Source of the DNA: a virus
Virus record (IMG/VR): IMGVR_UViG_3300021247_000536
Coordinates: 1 to 64,000 of that record
Length of the DNA: 64,000 bases
Direction: 5' to 3' (one strand)
A program made the position numbers and the translations under genes. The notes under the pieces were generated by a model, which was not told where the DNA came from, made no database searches, and saw only the letters and a list, made by a program, of their open reading frames with translations. Shown here one piece after another: positions 17,237 to 26,249 of the stretch. Each line of letters begins with the position of its first letter. Position 1 is the stretch's first letter.

Positions 17237-19450
17237 TTATTTTGCAGTCTTAGGATTGTAGATGCTATTGACTGCAGCCTTAGTTTGAATCTGTTCGAGC
17301 TTGTCAATCTGTTTGTCTTTACGAACGTAGTCTTCATATTGTTGCTGTTGCTGCTGCGCATCTCTCTGCATTTGAACCATTGCTTGAGTCGCTTCGGCCT
17401 GTTGCATAGCTTGCTGTTGCTGCTGCTCTTGCATAGCTCTTCCCATCTCAATCTTATCTTTCGCATACTGACGTATTGCGTTAGCGACTTCTTGTGGTGT
17501 AGCTCTTCCAAATAGGTTGGCAACATATGTATCGTCAAGAAGACCTTGCTGTCTAAGCGCAAGAAGCATTGCATTGCCGGCGTTGACAAGCGCATCATGA
17601 TTTGCATCAAGTCTTACAAATACTCGGAACTCTTCTGCGTTCATCTCTTTTGATAGAGATATCGCTCTTGCTCCGTCGTCACCAACAGATGTTATCAGCT
17701 GAGTCTCGTTGTCAATGTACATTCTCTTTCCTCTTGTAGCTATGGCCTGATATGACTGTAGCATAACTCGTCGGATGGCAGAATATACTGGCTCTTGAAG
17801 TAGTGACCCTTGCTGAATCATTGCCTGTGTTACGCCGACCAATTGCTCTGAGCTTCCTTGCTCACCTTGCATGGCCTCGTTCTGTCCTGTTGTTGTCTGT
17901 ATGATATCCTTCAATGCAGACACCAAGTTGAATAGAGCGTATGTCCCAGACTTAGGCGTTGTGTCGTATGTGCTAACCATGTTCTGAACTCCGCGACCGC
18001 GAAGATCTGCGAACACTGGTCTTCCTTCTTGCATTGCCTGTACTGCGTCTCTCTCTTCGTCTTTTGTTGAGAATGCAGATCTGTCAAGAACAACACCTGC
18101 TCCTCCTGACTGACGAACCTGGCTATCTACAACAGATAGAACTCGGTTGATGAATCGCTGAGGGTTAATTGCATCATCAACAGGAGAATGTATTTCTCCA
18201 TTTATGTATGACCAGCAGCTCATCTTATATGGGAATGGAGATACGTTGAAGTTGTTGATGTCAACTTCCTGATACGGCATCTCCCCGTATTCCAATGGAA
18301 TGTCTGGTATGCTTTTCTTGTTTGTAGGATCTGGAACAGACTGGAATGGAACGTACTTGATGTATCGGATTACATCAGGGAAGATCCTCTTGATCTTCTT
18401 TCCGCCCATTGTCTTCTTAGCCTCTTCTGTCTTTGGTGGATCTACAACATCCTCTTCTGTATATCGAGGAGCATCTTCTCCTGGATATGTGTAGTCAAGT
18501 CTTTTGAGAACTGTATCCCCAAACTCGTTTATTACATAGCCGACTTTGATTGGCTCTGTATCTCTCCAGTATACGTTGATAACAGGAACTCCTGTTCTAA
18601 CAAATCTTCCAATGAATCCGGTAGACTGTCCAGGGAAGTTTCTCTGGTCATACGTTTCAAGAGCTTTCATTTGCTCGAACGTAAGTCCTGGCGTCAATTC
18701 ATATATCTGAGCTGGAGACAAGTATTCTATGTGACCCATATATGCCGCGTCTTGCAGATCATACCTACGGGCATTCCTGTCAAAGAAAAAGTCTTTAGAC
18801 TGTAGGACGTCAAATCGTTGATGTCCTGATTGTAGATAGTTAAATTGTCCGCAAAGTCCTGACAATGCCAGGTGTTCTGCAAGACGGGGCACATTGTTCT
18901 GAAACTCATTCAGCTCAGATACATATTCAAGTAGATCATTAAGACCCTTGACAAAGTTATCTACGTAAACGTTTTCAAATATTTCTTCTGTCTCTGCTTT
19001 CGATGATCCAATAGGATATCGTTTCTTCATGGTCTCCGCAAACTCAGGCATCTTCATGGCAATTTCTGTCATGAAGATCATCTCGCCAAGTTTCTTTTCC
19101 TTGCGAGTTATTGACAATGGAGATACAGATCTAGCTGTTGCTCCAAGCTTCATCGTCTCAGCGTTTCCGCGATATCCCTCTACCAGCTTACGAATCATAT
19201 TCAAAGTTACCTGGATACGATTTCGCGTATCTCCAGTAGCATCCTTCAAGAATATCTCAACATCTTCCGACGTTCTCCACTGATCACCTTGATAGAACAT
19301 CTCGTTGATGAGTGTTCTGTTTAGCCACACTTGGTGTGCAGGGTGATTGTATCCAGCCATGAAAGCAAAACGACCCCATCTGAGATGGTAGTCCATGTCT
19401 TTCTTGTCAATAAGTCGATTTGGCCGTGTGTCTGAAATTGCGAATATCAT
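17237..19450 (-). CDS. Portal protein
   Basis: 737 residues, a typical length for podovirus portals. The N-terminal region (RWGRFAFMAGYNHPAHQVWLNRTLINEMFYQGDQW) and the following NRIQVTLNMIRKLVEGYRGN match the crAss-like portal pattern. The C-terminus is Gln-rich and helical (MQEQQQQQAMQQAEATQAMV), as in barrel-forming portal tails. The portal forms the dodecameric vertex through which DNA is packaged by the terminase two genes upstream. It overlaps the upstream gene by 4 bases (ATGA). Confidence 0.8.
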   Translation of the reverse strand: MIFAISDTRPNRLIDKKDMDYHLRWGRFAFMAGYNHPAHQVWLNRTLINEMFYQGDQWRTSEDVEIFLKDATGDTRNRIQVTLNMIRKLVEGYRGNAETMKLGATARSVSPLSITRKEKKLGEMIFMTEIAMKMPEFAETMKKRYPIGSSKAETEEIFENVYVDNFVKGLNDLLEYVSELNEFQNNVPRLAEHLALSGLCGQFNYLQSGHQRFDVLQSKDFFFDRNARRYDLQDAAYMGHIEYLSPAQIYELTPGLTFEQMKALETYDQRNFPGQSTGFIGRFVRTGVPVINVYWRDTEPIKVGYVINEFGDTVLKRLDYTYPGEDAPRYTEEDVVDPPKTEEAKKTMGGKKIKRIFPDVIRYIKYVPFQSVPDPTNKKSIPDIPLEYGEMPYQEVDINNFNVSPFPYKMSCWSYINGEIHSPVDDAINPQRFINRVLSVVDSQVRQSGGAGVVLDRSAFSTKDEERDAVQAMQEGRPVFADLRGRGVQNMVSTYDTTPKSGTYALFNLVSALKDIIQTTTGQNEAMQGEQGSSEQLVGVTQAMIQQGSLLQEPVYSAIRRVMLQSYQAIATRGKRMYIDNETQLITSVGDDGARAISLSKEMNAEEFRVFVRLDANHDALVNAGNAMLLALRQQGLLDDTYVANLFGRATPQEVANAIRQYAKDKIEMGRAMQEQQQQQAMQQAEATQAMVQMQRDAQQQQQQYEDYVRKDKQIDKLEQIQTKAAVNSIYNPKTAK

Positions 19451-20055
19451 CGTTCACTTGTTTTACTTCTACGTTCAAGAGCGATCTCGTGAGCTGTCTT
19501 ACCAGAAGCAAGATCAACAGACACAGCCGCGTTTATTCCGAAACCTTCTTCTCTGATCTTGATTACCTCTGGAAGTTCTTCGCGAACTTTTTGTATTGCC
19601 GTAACATACGAACTAACTGACGAAGCATCAAACACTTCAACGCCATCTACAGTTTTGTACATTACATTGTTAATATCTATTTTTGATATTGACAGAAGAT
19701 TGTTAAAAATTTGTTCTACCGCTTCGTTTGCTCTTGATCTGTGATCAGGGCTAAAGCGCTGCATCACTTCATTTGCCTGCATTATCTCTGGTGAGAACTG
19801 GCAGTTGTAGTATTTTACTCTTACGCTTTGATCTGCGTTTGGTCCGAATGAATTGTCGAATGCGGCTCTTGCCTTTTCAAAGCGATCTTTTATTCCGGTC
19901 TCTTTGCTATTCAACGGTGATGCTTGGCAGGCGAACCACCACACGAAGTCTCCTTCTGGCTTTGTTAGATCTCTAAACTCAGGCTTTGTTGCAAGCTCTG
20001 GGTATGCATCTACCAGCTTCTTCTTTCTGTCTGGAAAAAATAATGCTTCTTTCAT
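19447..20055 (-). CDS. Conserved-position protein between terminase and portal
   Basis: 202 residues, no recognised family. It overlaps both neighbours by 4 bases, so it is translationally coupled to the large terminase and portal. It has an aromatic segment (EGDFVWWFACQASPLNS) and a helical C-terminal half ending in basic residues. Related phages also have an uncharacterised gene at this position. A head-assembly or packaging role is likely by context only. Confidence 0.5.
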   Translation of the reverse strand: MKEALFFPDRKKKLVDAYPELATKPEFRDLTKPEGDFVWWFACQASPLNSKETGIKDRFEKARAAFDNSFGPNADQSVRVKYYNCQFSPEIMQANEVMQRFSPDHRSRANEAVEQIFNNLLSISKIDINNVMYKTVDGVEVFDASSVSSYVTAIQKVREELPEVIKIREEGFGINAAVSVDLASGKTAHEIALERRSKTSER

Positions 20056-22385
20056 CGTGGTCTTACCGGTATTCTTCTTAATGATCCAGACTCATCTCTG
20101 ACAAGCTTAAACCCTGTAAGGTTCGTGCTGTTCTTTCTTTGTTCAGCGCTTCCTTCCAGTGATTCAGTTATCCTGTGTGAGTAGCAGGAAGCACAAATAT
20201 ATGAATAAGTTAGCGCAAATAAAGCATCATCCCAGTTATATCTTTTATCTTGAGGCTCCCAAGTCTCAGATCGACCTATCATCTTGCAGACAAATGTCTT
20301 TAGCTGGTTGAAGAATATAGGCATCCAGATACGATCTCCGAATGAGTCAAAGATCTGTTTCATGTAGTCAATGATGACTTTGTTTCGAAGTCCTTTGTTA
20401 TCCACTCCAACTATTACACTGCCGGATTTTGATTGTAGTGTCATCGGAAGTTCTGACCCAAGTACAAGTGATCGATCTAGCGCTTTGTTCTCTTTGTATT
20501 CTCGATAGGCTGTTCCGATGTTAGCTTCCACAAGTTCAGGTACTGCAACCTGAGATGGATCTGTATTATAATACAATCCAAGCAATACAGTCTGCAGGTA
20601 TGCGTATCTGTAATTGTTTGATCTGTAGTTCATTAAAGCTACCGGCATTGCGAAGTAAGAGTCCCATATTGCCGAGGCCATCTTGGAGTGTCCGTTGTCT
20701 GAGGCGATTGGGTCAGTGCCTTGGTAGTATCTGTTTGACCACTTTTTCGGATGTAGGAATATTACTGTGGTGGCTCTTTCGTCTCCGAATCTTACTGGTA
20801 TGAAGTTGGCTCCTTTTATTTTGAATGGCACGTCACTGCCCTCGTGTGCTGGGCTGTCAAGATCGTATATTGGTTCGAAGTATCCATAGTCGCACGATAC
20901 CTTTTCTCCTCCTGATGATATCCTATCTAGGTTTGATTGTATGAACTCAAGTGGAGCAAGTGTGTTGCCTCCAGTTAAGAATACATCCTCTAGTGTTATA
21001 GGGAATGATTGATGGAATCTTATTCTAAGCTCTGCGGCCTTTGGTCCTTCTGTGGCGTATGCTTCAGATTTAAGCTGAGCGTATCGCTCCCTTGTCATAC
21101 CTGGTCTCCACCATGTGTTCATGAATAGAGGTATGATTCCTGACTGGTGTCTTCCTTCTTTCCACGCTTCCCAGTGCGACATAAAGATGGCGTGTAGTGC
21201 CACGCCGGCCTTGTCCATGTATCCGCCTGTTCCCCACATCACGATCTGTCGCATTAGCTCCTGCTGTTGTGTACGTGTGTTGTATCCGTACATTGTAGGC
21301 AGCAAGTCACTTAGTAGGTCGTTGAGGTCTGAGATGTTTCCTGTTTCGTCAATGAGTGTTACGGTAGGTGTCGTTGATGCGATCTTTGTTTTACCTGGAC
21401 CCATCACATCTATCGATGAGTTGTTACCCGACGTGTCCCCCTTCTTATCTTTTTTACCAAAGAAGAATTGTAGGATATTGTCGTTTTTAACTACAGGCTT
21501 TAGCCATGCAGGCATCTGACCGTATGGGTATTTGATCTTGTCTTCAGCTGTTACCTTTGCTTTGTTGACGTCTTCTGAGATGTACTTGATACCTACGTTT
21601 CTGTGGAATGCAGCTCTGCACAATGCCCAGAGACAGATTGTTGTCGTGAAGGCTACCTGTCTGGCTTTGGTGATGTCTAGCGAGTATCCGCAATCTAGCA
21701 GGTATAGGATTACTTTGTGACCCTTCGCTGCTTTATAGAACTTCATCCCGTCGACGTTCTCTTCCTTGATCTCTCCGTATTTGTCTAGGGCGTATAGCGA
21801 GTTCTCTGCGCAGCGGTCGTTCTCTTTTACTCTCCACTCCAGTATCTGCTCCTCGTTCATTGAGTCTGGCGTGGTGTCGTCCATCCACATCTGCGCTTGC
21901 TTGCAGTACATGTTGAATGGCTTGTAGTCAATGGAGTTGAAGAATCCGTTTTCTGTGTTTATGGAGTTTATCCACGCAACAAAATCATCCGTATGGACGA
22001 TTTTGCTTTTTGGCTTCCACATGTCCGATGTTATATTTTCGGACCCAGAAAATACGGCATTGCTTGAGATTGATTTCTCAAACAATGCCGGTGTTAGGAA
22101 CTTCTCTTGAAGCTTTTCTTCGGTATAGATTATGGAGATCCTTCGATCTGCAAGTATCGTCTTTTGAGATATTACAGTATCGTTAATGAGGTTTCCAACG
22201 GAGAGTTTTACTTTGTCTCCGTTCTCCGATGTAGCTACCAGATCACCATTGTCTTCCTTGATGAATCCGGATAGCTTGAGCTTCCGGATATTCTCTTCAC
22301 CAATGTTTACCCCGTTACTGTAAAGATCAAATAGCAATTCTAGCTTAGCAACATCGGACTGTTGTATGGTCCGTTTACCAGCCAT
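20052..22385 (-). CDS. Terminase large subunit
   Basis: 777 residues. It is the packaging motor ATPase and headful nuclease. An ATPase core is suggested by DITKARQVAFTTTICLWALC near residue 232 (degenerate Walker A region, as in related terminases), Walker B plus catalytic Glu in VTLIDETGN near 345, and a coupling region with TPTMYGY-type sequence. The nuclease half has IVGVDNKGLRNKVIIDY near 657, with an Asp in the expected RNase-H-like position. Length is longer than many terminases but usual for crAss-like ones. It starts 7 bases after the small-terminase candidate. Confidence 0.85.
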   Translation of the reverse strand: MAGKRTIQQSDVAKLELLFDLYSNGVNIGEENIRKLKLSGFIKEDNGDLVATSENGDKVKLSVGNLINDTVISQKTILADRRISIIYTEEKLQEKFLTPALFEKSISSNAVFSGSENITSDMWKPKSKIVHTDDFVAWINSINTENGFFNSIDYKPFNMYCKQAQMWMDDTTPDSMNEEQILEWRVKENDRCAENSLYALDKYGEIKEENVDGMKFYKAAKGHKVILYLLDCGYSLDITKARQVAFTTTICLWALCRAAFHRNVGIKYISEDVNKAKVTAEDKIKYPYGQMPAWLKPVVKNDNILQFFFGKKDKKGDTSGNNSSIDVMGPGKTKIASTTPTVTLIDETGNISDLNDLLSDLLPTMYGYNTRTQQQELMRQIVMWGTGGYMDKAGVALHAIFMSHWEAWKEGRHQSGIIPLFMNTWWRPGMTRERYAQLKSEAYATEGPKAAELRIRFHQSFPITLEDVFLTGGNTLAPLEFIQSNLDRISSGGEKVSCDYGYFEPIYDLDSPAHEGSDVPFKIKGANFIPVRFGDERATTVIFLHPKKWSNRYYQGTDPIASDNGHSKMASAIWDSYFAMPVALMNYRSNNYRYAYLQTVLLGLYYNTDPSQVAVPELVEANIGTAYREYKENKALDRSLVLGSELPMTLQSKSGSVIVGVDNKGLRNKVIIDYMKQIFDSFGDRIWMPIFFNQLKTFVCKMIGRSETWEPQDKRYNWDDALFALTYSYICASCYSHRITESLEGSAEQRKNSTNLTGFKLVRDESGSLRRIPVRPR

Positions 22386-22392
22386 GCGCTAA

Positions 22393-22788
22393 TTATAATC
22401 CGTTGATGTAATCGTATTCTGATTGATATGCTGTATACAAACTTGAGATCAAGTCGATACGGGCAAGTCGTAATGCATTTGGATATCCAGAGTTTGGCGA
22501 TGCGTATCCATTTGATACATTGCCAGGGACCATGCTTTCAATTGCATTGATCACGCCTTGTAACTCGCTGAGAGCAGCCAATTGCTCGTCTGTAGTTCCT
22601 TCGATTGCATTTATAGACAAAGGATTTAAGTCAACTTCTTCTCCAACTGCTGCGTATACCTGTTCTCTGTATGCGCTGATATCGCTAAGGACGTACTGGT
22701 AAGAGTCTGGTCCGAAGAATACGCCAATGATTTGACTTAATTTTTTTTCTAGCTCTACGAGCTGTGTTTGCATTGCAAGTGCTTGCAT
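22393..22788 (-). CDS. Small terminase subunit candidate
   Basis: 131 residues, first gene of the late minus operon, immediately before the large terminase. An N-terminal helix (TQLVELEKKLSQIIGVFFG) and a C-terminal helix (YPNALRLARIDLISSLYTAY) flank a polar middle. No clear helix-turn-helix is visible, so the small-terminase label rests on position and size. Its promoter is the minus half of the symmetric element at 22817-22852. Confidence 0.45.
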   Translation of the reverse strand: MQALAMQTQLVELEKKLSQIIGVFFGPDSYQYVLSDISAYREQVYAAVGEEVDLNPLSINAIEGTTDEQLAALSELQGVINAIESMVPGNVSNGYASPNSGYPNALRLARIDLISSLYTAYQSEYDYINGL

Positions 22789-22816
22789 GTGTTTACGTTT
22801 TGAATTGTTGTATAGA

Positions 22817-22852
22817 ATTGCAAATCTACAATATAGTTTCTATATTTGCAAT
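22817..22852. promoter_or_regulatory. Symmetric bidirectional promoter
   Basis: A 12-bp inverted repeat with one mismatch (ATTGCAAATCTA at 22817-22828, TATATTTGCAAT at 22841-22852) forms two divergent promoters. The plus promoter has TTG at 22818 and TATATTTG at 22841-22848; the minus promoter has TTG at 22849-22851 and TAGATTTG at 22821-22828. Both spacers are 20 bases, and each -33 element abuts the -7 element of the other. It drives the late minus operon and the plus gene at 22899. Confidence 0.8.
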
Positions 22853-22898
22853 TCCAGGTTACAAGGTTTGTTAATTAACAACTTAAACCTACATCACT

Positions 22899-23144
22899 AT
22901 GTCGGCTATCGCTAAACCAATGGCGGCTTCTACGTTGGCTTCCAACACAAATCCGTCTATCCTAGTAGAGCAAGTTAAGAATGTTACTTCACTTACAGTT
23001 CCAGCGATTGGAAACTATGGTCCGAAGTATCTTCTTGTCTTCACTCTTATGGACAACACGCAGGTGCAGCTTTCGTATGCAAGTTCTGCAAACCAAGCTA
23101 CTGCACTTGCTGCCTACAAGGCTGCCTTCTCTACTAATTTCTAG
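22899..23144 (+). CDS. Small protein of unknown function
   Basis: 81 residues, Ala/Ser/Thr-rich with a beta-hairpin-like middle (YLLVFTLMDNTQVQLSYASS). It has its own bidirectional promoter and its own strong terminator, so it forms a monocistronic unit likely to be highly expressed. The leader lacks a Shine-Dalgarno sequence. It could be a small head decoration protein, since it is co-regulated with the late operon, but nothing in the sequence proves that. Confidence 0.7.
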   Translation: MSAIAKPMAASTLASNTNPSILVEQVKNVTSLTVPAIGNYGPKYLLVFTLMDNTQVQLSYASSANQATALAAYKAAFSTNF

Positions 23145-23164
23145 TAGAAAGCTAAGTGTTTTGA

Positions 23165-23201
23165 AAATAAACCTGCTGATAATCAGTGGGTTTATTTTTT
23201 T
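23165..23201 (+). terminator. Intrinsic terminator
   Basis: AATAAACC pairs with GGTTTATT and an inner CTGAT pairs with ATCAG, followed by a run of seven T. It closes the unit starting at 22899. Confidence 0.9.
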
Positions 23202-23204
23202 CTC

Positions 23205-23236
23205 TTGACTTTTCACATTTCATAATTGTATATTTG
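23205..23236 (+). promoter_or_regulatory. Bacteroidota-type promoter for the RNA region
   Basis: TTGAC at 23205-23209 and TATATTTG at 23229-23236 (TTG to -7 spacer 21). It follows the terminator directly and points into the non-coding RNA region at 23243-23640. Confidence 0.75.
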
Positions 23237-23242
23237 TCAAAG

Positions 23243-23332
23243 CCGATGCAAGGAGGCAAAGACATTTGGATAGTGTAAAAAGCTATTCGACTTTCCCCCG
23301 GAGGTACCTGCATTACCAAAGGGGGATTTTTT
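23243..23332 (+). ncRNA. Candidate small RNA or leader ending in a terminator
   Basis: A transcript from the 23205 promoter would begin near 23243. GGATAG (23268-) can pair with CTATTC, ATGCA near 23247 can pair with TGCAT near 23311, and the 3' end is TCCCCC (23294-23299) paired with GGGGGA (23321-23326) followed by six T. It has no plausible coding frame. It may be a free small RNA of about 90 bases or an attenuator in front of the larger RNA. Confidence 0.45.
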
Positions 23333-23339
23333 ATTATGC

Positions 23340-23620
23340 GGTTGTAGTCCAGTCATACCCGCGATACATCACACAGTGTATCAAATATGACAGAAGTATT
23401 GTTCACTGCGCTAACGTGAAAAGCTTGCACTGGTTAAAGGCCCAACAAGCGACTGCACACTCGAGAGGGAAGACGTTAGCACCCGGCCGCAGGTTACGGG
23501 ATACTTGGTGATAGGATGCTTATCTAACTCTGAGTGTTGAAATACAGGGTTGATGATCTGAATCAGATGGTGGTTGAAGCTAGATAATGTAGGCTCTCCC
23601 CTCTGTGCAGGATAAGCCTT
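23340..23620 (+). ncRNA. Candidate large structured RNA
   Basis: About 280 bases without a credible gene, relatively GC-rich, with nested helices. GATACA/TGTATC form one hairpin near 23361-23380. GCTAACGT (23410-23417) pairs with ACGTTAGC (23473-23480) around an inner hairpin GCTTG/CAAGC (23423-23450). ATCTG/CAGAT form a hairpin at 23555-23567. GCTTATC (23518-23524) can pair with GATAAGC (23611-23617), or the overlapping TTATCTA can pair with TAGATAA (23581-23587). I do not recognise it as tmRNA, RNase P or a group I intron. Confidence 0.5.
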
Positions 23621-23655
23621 GCTATTGTTTGAATTGTAATAACAAAAAACAAAAT

Positions 23656-24117
23656 ATGAGACACCGGTCAAAAAGTAATTTCAAAGGGTTCTTTAATGGA
23701 TATCCTTATGCCTTCAATGTTGTTGAAGAAGCTGCGTCAGAGAACAATGCCGAAGATGTTAACGAGGCTGCATGCGAGCAGATCAATACCTTGCTCTACG
23801 AATCCCTGCCTTTTGATCCAGAGGAGTTTGGGTTCAAGCCAAGCTCTGATCAGATGGTGTATACCAATTCTTCTGGAGACACATTCTCGAGATCTAAGAA
23901 GACGTATGGATACTGGAAGTTCTGTATTTTTGAAAAGCCAGAGTCTGAGATGGTGATGTACATTCCCAACATGCTCATCGCTCACATTGTGCTTACATCT
24001 ATCGGTGTGCTAGAGCGTTGTGATCTCAACAAGTCAGACATGTGCCCAAACAATCCTGAAATTTCTGGAGTGTGCGCTGTGTGTGAAAGCGGAAAAAAGT
24101 GTAACTTTGAGCGTTAA
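23656..24117 (+). CDS. Hypothetical protein with C-terminal cysteines
   Basis: 153 residues from ATG at 23656, chosen because it follows an AAAAAACAAAAT leader typical of Bacteroidota starts; an upstream ATG at 23605 lies inside the structured RNA. Residues 15-50 are Glu/Ala/Asn-rich. The C-terminus has five Cys (DMCPNNPEISGVCAVCESGKKC) spaced like a small metal site. It sits 11 bases before the tail-fibre gene and probably belongs to the same virion-related transcript. Confidence 0.65.
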   Translation: MRHRSKSNFKGFFNGYPYAFNVVEEAASENNAEDVNEAACEQINTLLYESLPFDPEEFGFKPSSDQMVYTNSSGDTFSRSKKTYGYWKFCIFEKPESEMVMYIPNMLIAHIVLTSIGVLERCDLNKSDMCPNNPEISGVCAVCESGKKCNFER

Positions 24118-24128
24118 CTCAACGAGCT

Positions 24129-26048
24129 ATGCCATACGTAACAGAGACGCTGATTCAGAATACCGGCGAGACCGATTCAGATTTTGTAATTAGGGTTAAC
24201 ACGTTTATAGCTGATCAGGCTTATTACTACGAAACTATTGGTGGAGGATACCCTCCTGCTCCATTTGGATCCCGATCATTCAAAGGGTTCCCGCCAGATA
24301 AGCCGTCATCTGACATAGTTTTCTATGATTCAGTGGCAGCTCAGGCGAAGCGTATCGTTACGTTTAGTTACGAAAACACATACTACTATATCTACATTGG
24401 GGCGTCGCCTCCGATCCCTGGACCTCCGCCATCACCTACAGTTGGGAACATTGTCATATGGGGGCCTAGTGCTACTCTTAATGACGGTGTTCTTCAGATC
24501 AATACGCTGGCGCCAAACTTTATCAACCTGTCTCCAGCAACAGTTGCTGGTGAGGCTGTAGAGTATTCTCAGTTTACTAGTGCACTTTCTGGCTATGTTC
24601 CTACGTCGCGAAACATAACCATAAATGGGGTTACTCAAGATCTTTCGGTAGACAGAACATGGACAGTTGTTGGCGGCGTTACGTCTGTTGGCATGTCAAT
24701 GCCGAGCGAATTTTCTGTTTCAGGAAGTCCAGTCACCGGGTCCGGGGTCCTTTCCGCATCATGGCTTCCAGTCACTGGAGGTTATGTGTTGGCCGGACCC
24801 GCTCCTGGATCTCCTTCAGCAATACCTTCATTCAGGCCTTTAAGCGCACTTGACATCCCAGATATTTCAGCGACTTATCTGAAGGTCAGCACCGCAGCAC
24901 TGACTTACTATCCGTTGACAAACCCGTCAGGGTATATCAGTGGAATCACATCTTCTGATGTTACAACAGCCCTTGGGTATACGCCTTACAATTCATCAAA
25001 CCCTGCAGGCTACATAACAACAACCGCCCTTTCAGGGTATTTAACAACAGCTACAGCCGCAGCTACGTATCAACCGATAGGATCGTACCTTACAACTATC
25101 AGCGGACTGAATATCAGTTTGTTGACAAACGACTCCGGATATATAACATCATCAGCCCTTTCTGGATATCTGACATCAGCTACTGCCGCCGCCACCTATT
25201 ACCCATTAACCAATCCATCCGGATATATTAGTGGCATTACATCTGGCGACGTTACCACGGCTCTTGGGTTTACTCCATACGACAGCTCCAATCCGGCTGG
25301 ATATATCACCACCTCGGCATTGTCCGGGTATCTTACTTCTGTAACTGCGGCAGCCACCTATTACCCGCTTACAAACCCTAGTGGATATATCTCTGGCATA
25401 ACTTCTGGTAATGTAACTACTGCACTTGGATATACTCCTGTGAATAAGGCAGGGGATACCATGACTGGTCTTTTGCAATTTAGCGGAACGAGTCATGCGG
25501 GAGTAAGGCTTAATAACCTTACCACTGCTCAGAGAACAGCACTTTCTGCAACAGCTGGAATGACTGTTTTTGATACAGACCTTGGAGTTTTAGCTCAATA
25601 CACAGGAACGTATTGGAAATACGAGCAGGAGAAGGTTGCTACCAACACAACGACCACTGTTACTACAGCGGCAAATATCACAGGGCTATCTCACCCTCTT
25701 GAGGCAAACTCGATTTACAAGGTGGAAGGATATTATTCTGTAGCATGTAGCAGCACCGGGGGTATCAAGTTCACTCAGACAGTTCCGTCTGGGGCTACAG
25801 TGGAAGTAAACTATGACGGCATCGCCGGAACTGCAGCAACATCTATCAAGATAAGATCTACAGCTTCTGGAACGCTAACTCCTAACGCCATAAACACAGC
25901 CAACTTATCGTCTGGAGTTATGGTTTCAGGAGTGATAACTACGGCAGCTACCGCAGGAACAGTGCAGTTTCAGTTTGCCTCTGGCGTTGCAACACAGACA
26001 TCCACTATTACGCCTCGATCATTCGTTAAACTAACTAAGGTAGGATAA
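24129..26048 (+). CDS. Tail fibre / receptor-binding protein
   Basis: 639 residues. The central part repeats the unit YYPLTNPSGYISGITS followed by DVTTALGYTPY and GYITTSALSGYL, with three clear copies starting at 24906, 25197 and 25359; such repeats are characteristic of phage tail-fibre shafts. A junction motif LTTAQRTALSATAGMTVFDTDLG (split here: LTTAQRTALSA, then TAGMTVFDTDLG) precedes a C-terminal beta-rich domain of about 140 residues, likely the receptor-binding head. The N-terminal 150 residues are Pro/Gly-rich and probably attach to the virion. Confidence 0.8.
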   Translation: MPYVTETLIQNTGETDSDFVIRVNTFIADQAYYYETIGGGYPPAPFGSRSFKGFPPDKPSSDIVFYDSVAAQAKRIVTFSYENTYYYIYIGASPPIPGPPPSPTVGNIVIWGPSATLNDGVLQINTLAPNFINLSPATVAGEAVEYSQFTSALSGYVPTSRNITINGVTQDLSVDRTWTVVGGVTSVGMSMPSEFSVSGSPVTGSGVLSASWLPVTGGYVLAGPAPGSPSAIPSFRPLSALDIPDISATYLKVSTAALTYYPLTNPSGYISGITSSDVTTALGYTPYNSSNPAGYITTTALSGYLTTATAAATYQPIGSYLTTISGLNISLLTNDSGYITSSALSGYLTSATAAATYYPLTNPSGYISGITSGDVTTALGFTPYDSSNPAGYITTSALSGYLTSVTAAATYYPLTNPSGYISGITSGNVTTALGYTPVNKAGDTMTGLLQFSGTSHAGVRLNNLTTAQRTALSATAGMTVFDTDLGVLAQYTGTYWKYEQEKVATNTTTTVTTAANITGLSHPLEANSIYKVEGYYSVACSSTGGIKFTQTVPSGATVEVNYDGIAGTAATSIKIRSTASGTLTPNAINTANLSSGVMVSGVITTAATAGTVQFQFASGVATQTSTITPRSFVKLTKVG

Positions 26049-26050
26049 TC

Positions 26051-26203
26051 ATGGTAATCATTAGAGCAGAAAACTACGACACAAGCGCAATACCCAAGCC
26101 GTGCGTTAGAGCGCACTTCGATGGCGAGTTCTACTATTTCGCAGAGAATGAAAGCGACAACATTGCCATTGAGGAGATGATAGCTGTAACCATACCAGAA
26201 TAA
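26051..26203 (+). CDS. Small acidic protein after the tail fibre
   Basis: 50 residues (MVIIRAENYDTSAIPKPCVR at the start), 2 bases after the tail-fibre stop, so probably translationally coupled. It is acidic, with an aromatic patch (FDGEFYYF). It could be a fibre chaperone or cap, as short genes at this position often are, but there is no sequence evidence for that role. Confidence 0.6.
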   Translation: MVIIRAENYDTSAIPKPCVRAHFDGEFYYFAENESDNIAIEEMIAVTIPE

Positions 26204-26249
26204 TTAGTCCTGGCAATCAACAACTTAAGATTATTTTTTGCTTCAGGTA

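Noticed and set aside
23340-23640. Group I intron, tmRNA or RNase P identity for the RNA tract
   Set aside because: None of the conserved core sequences of these RNAs that I know could be placed in the tract.
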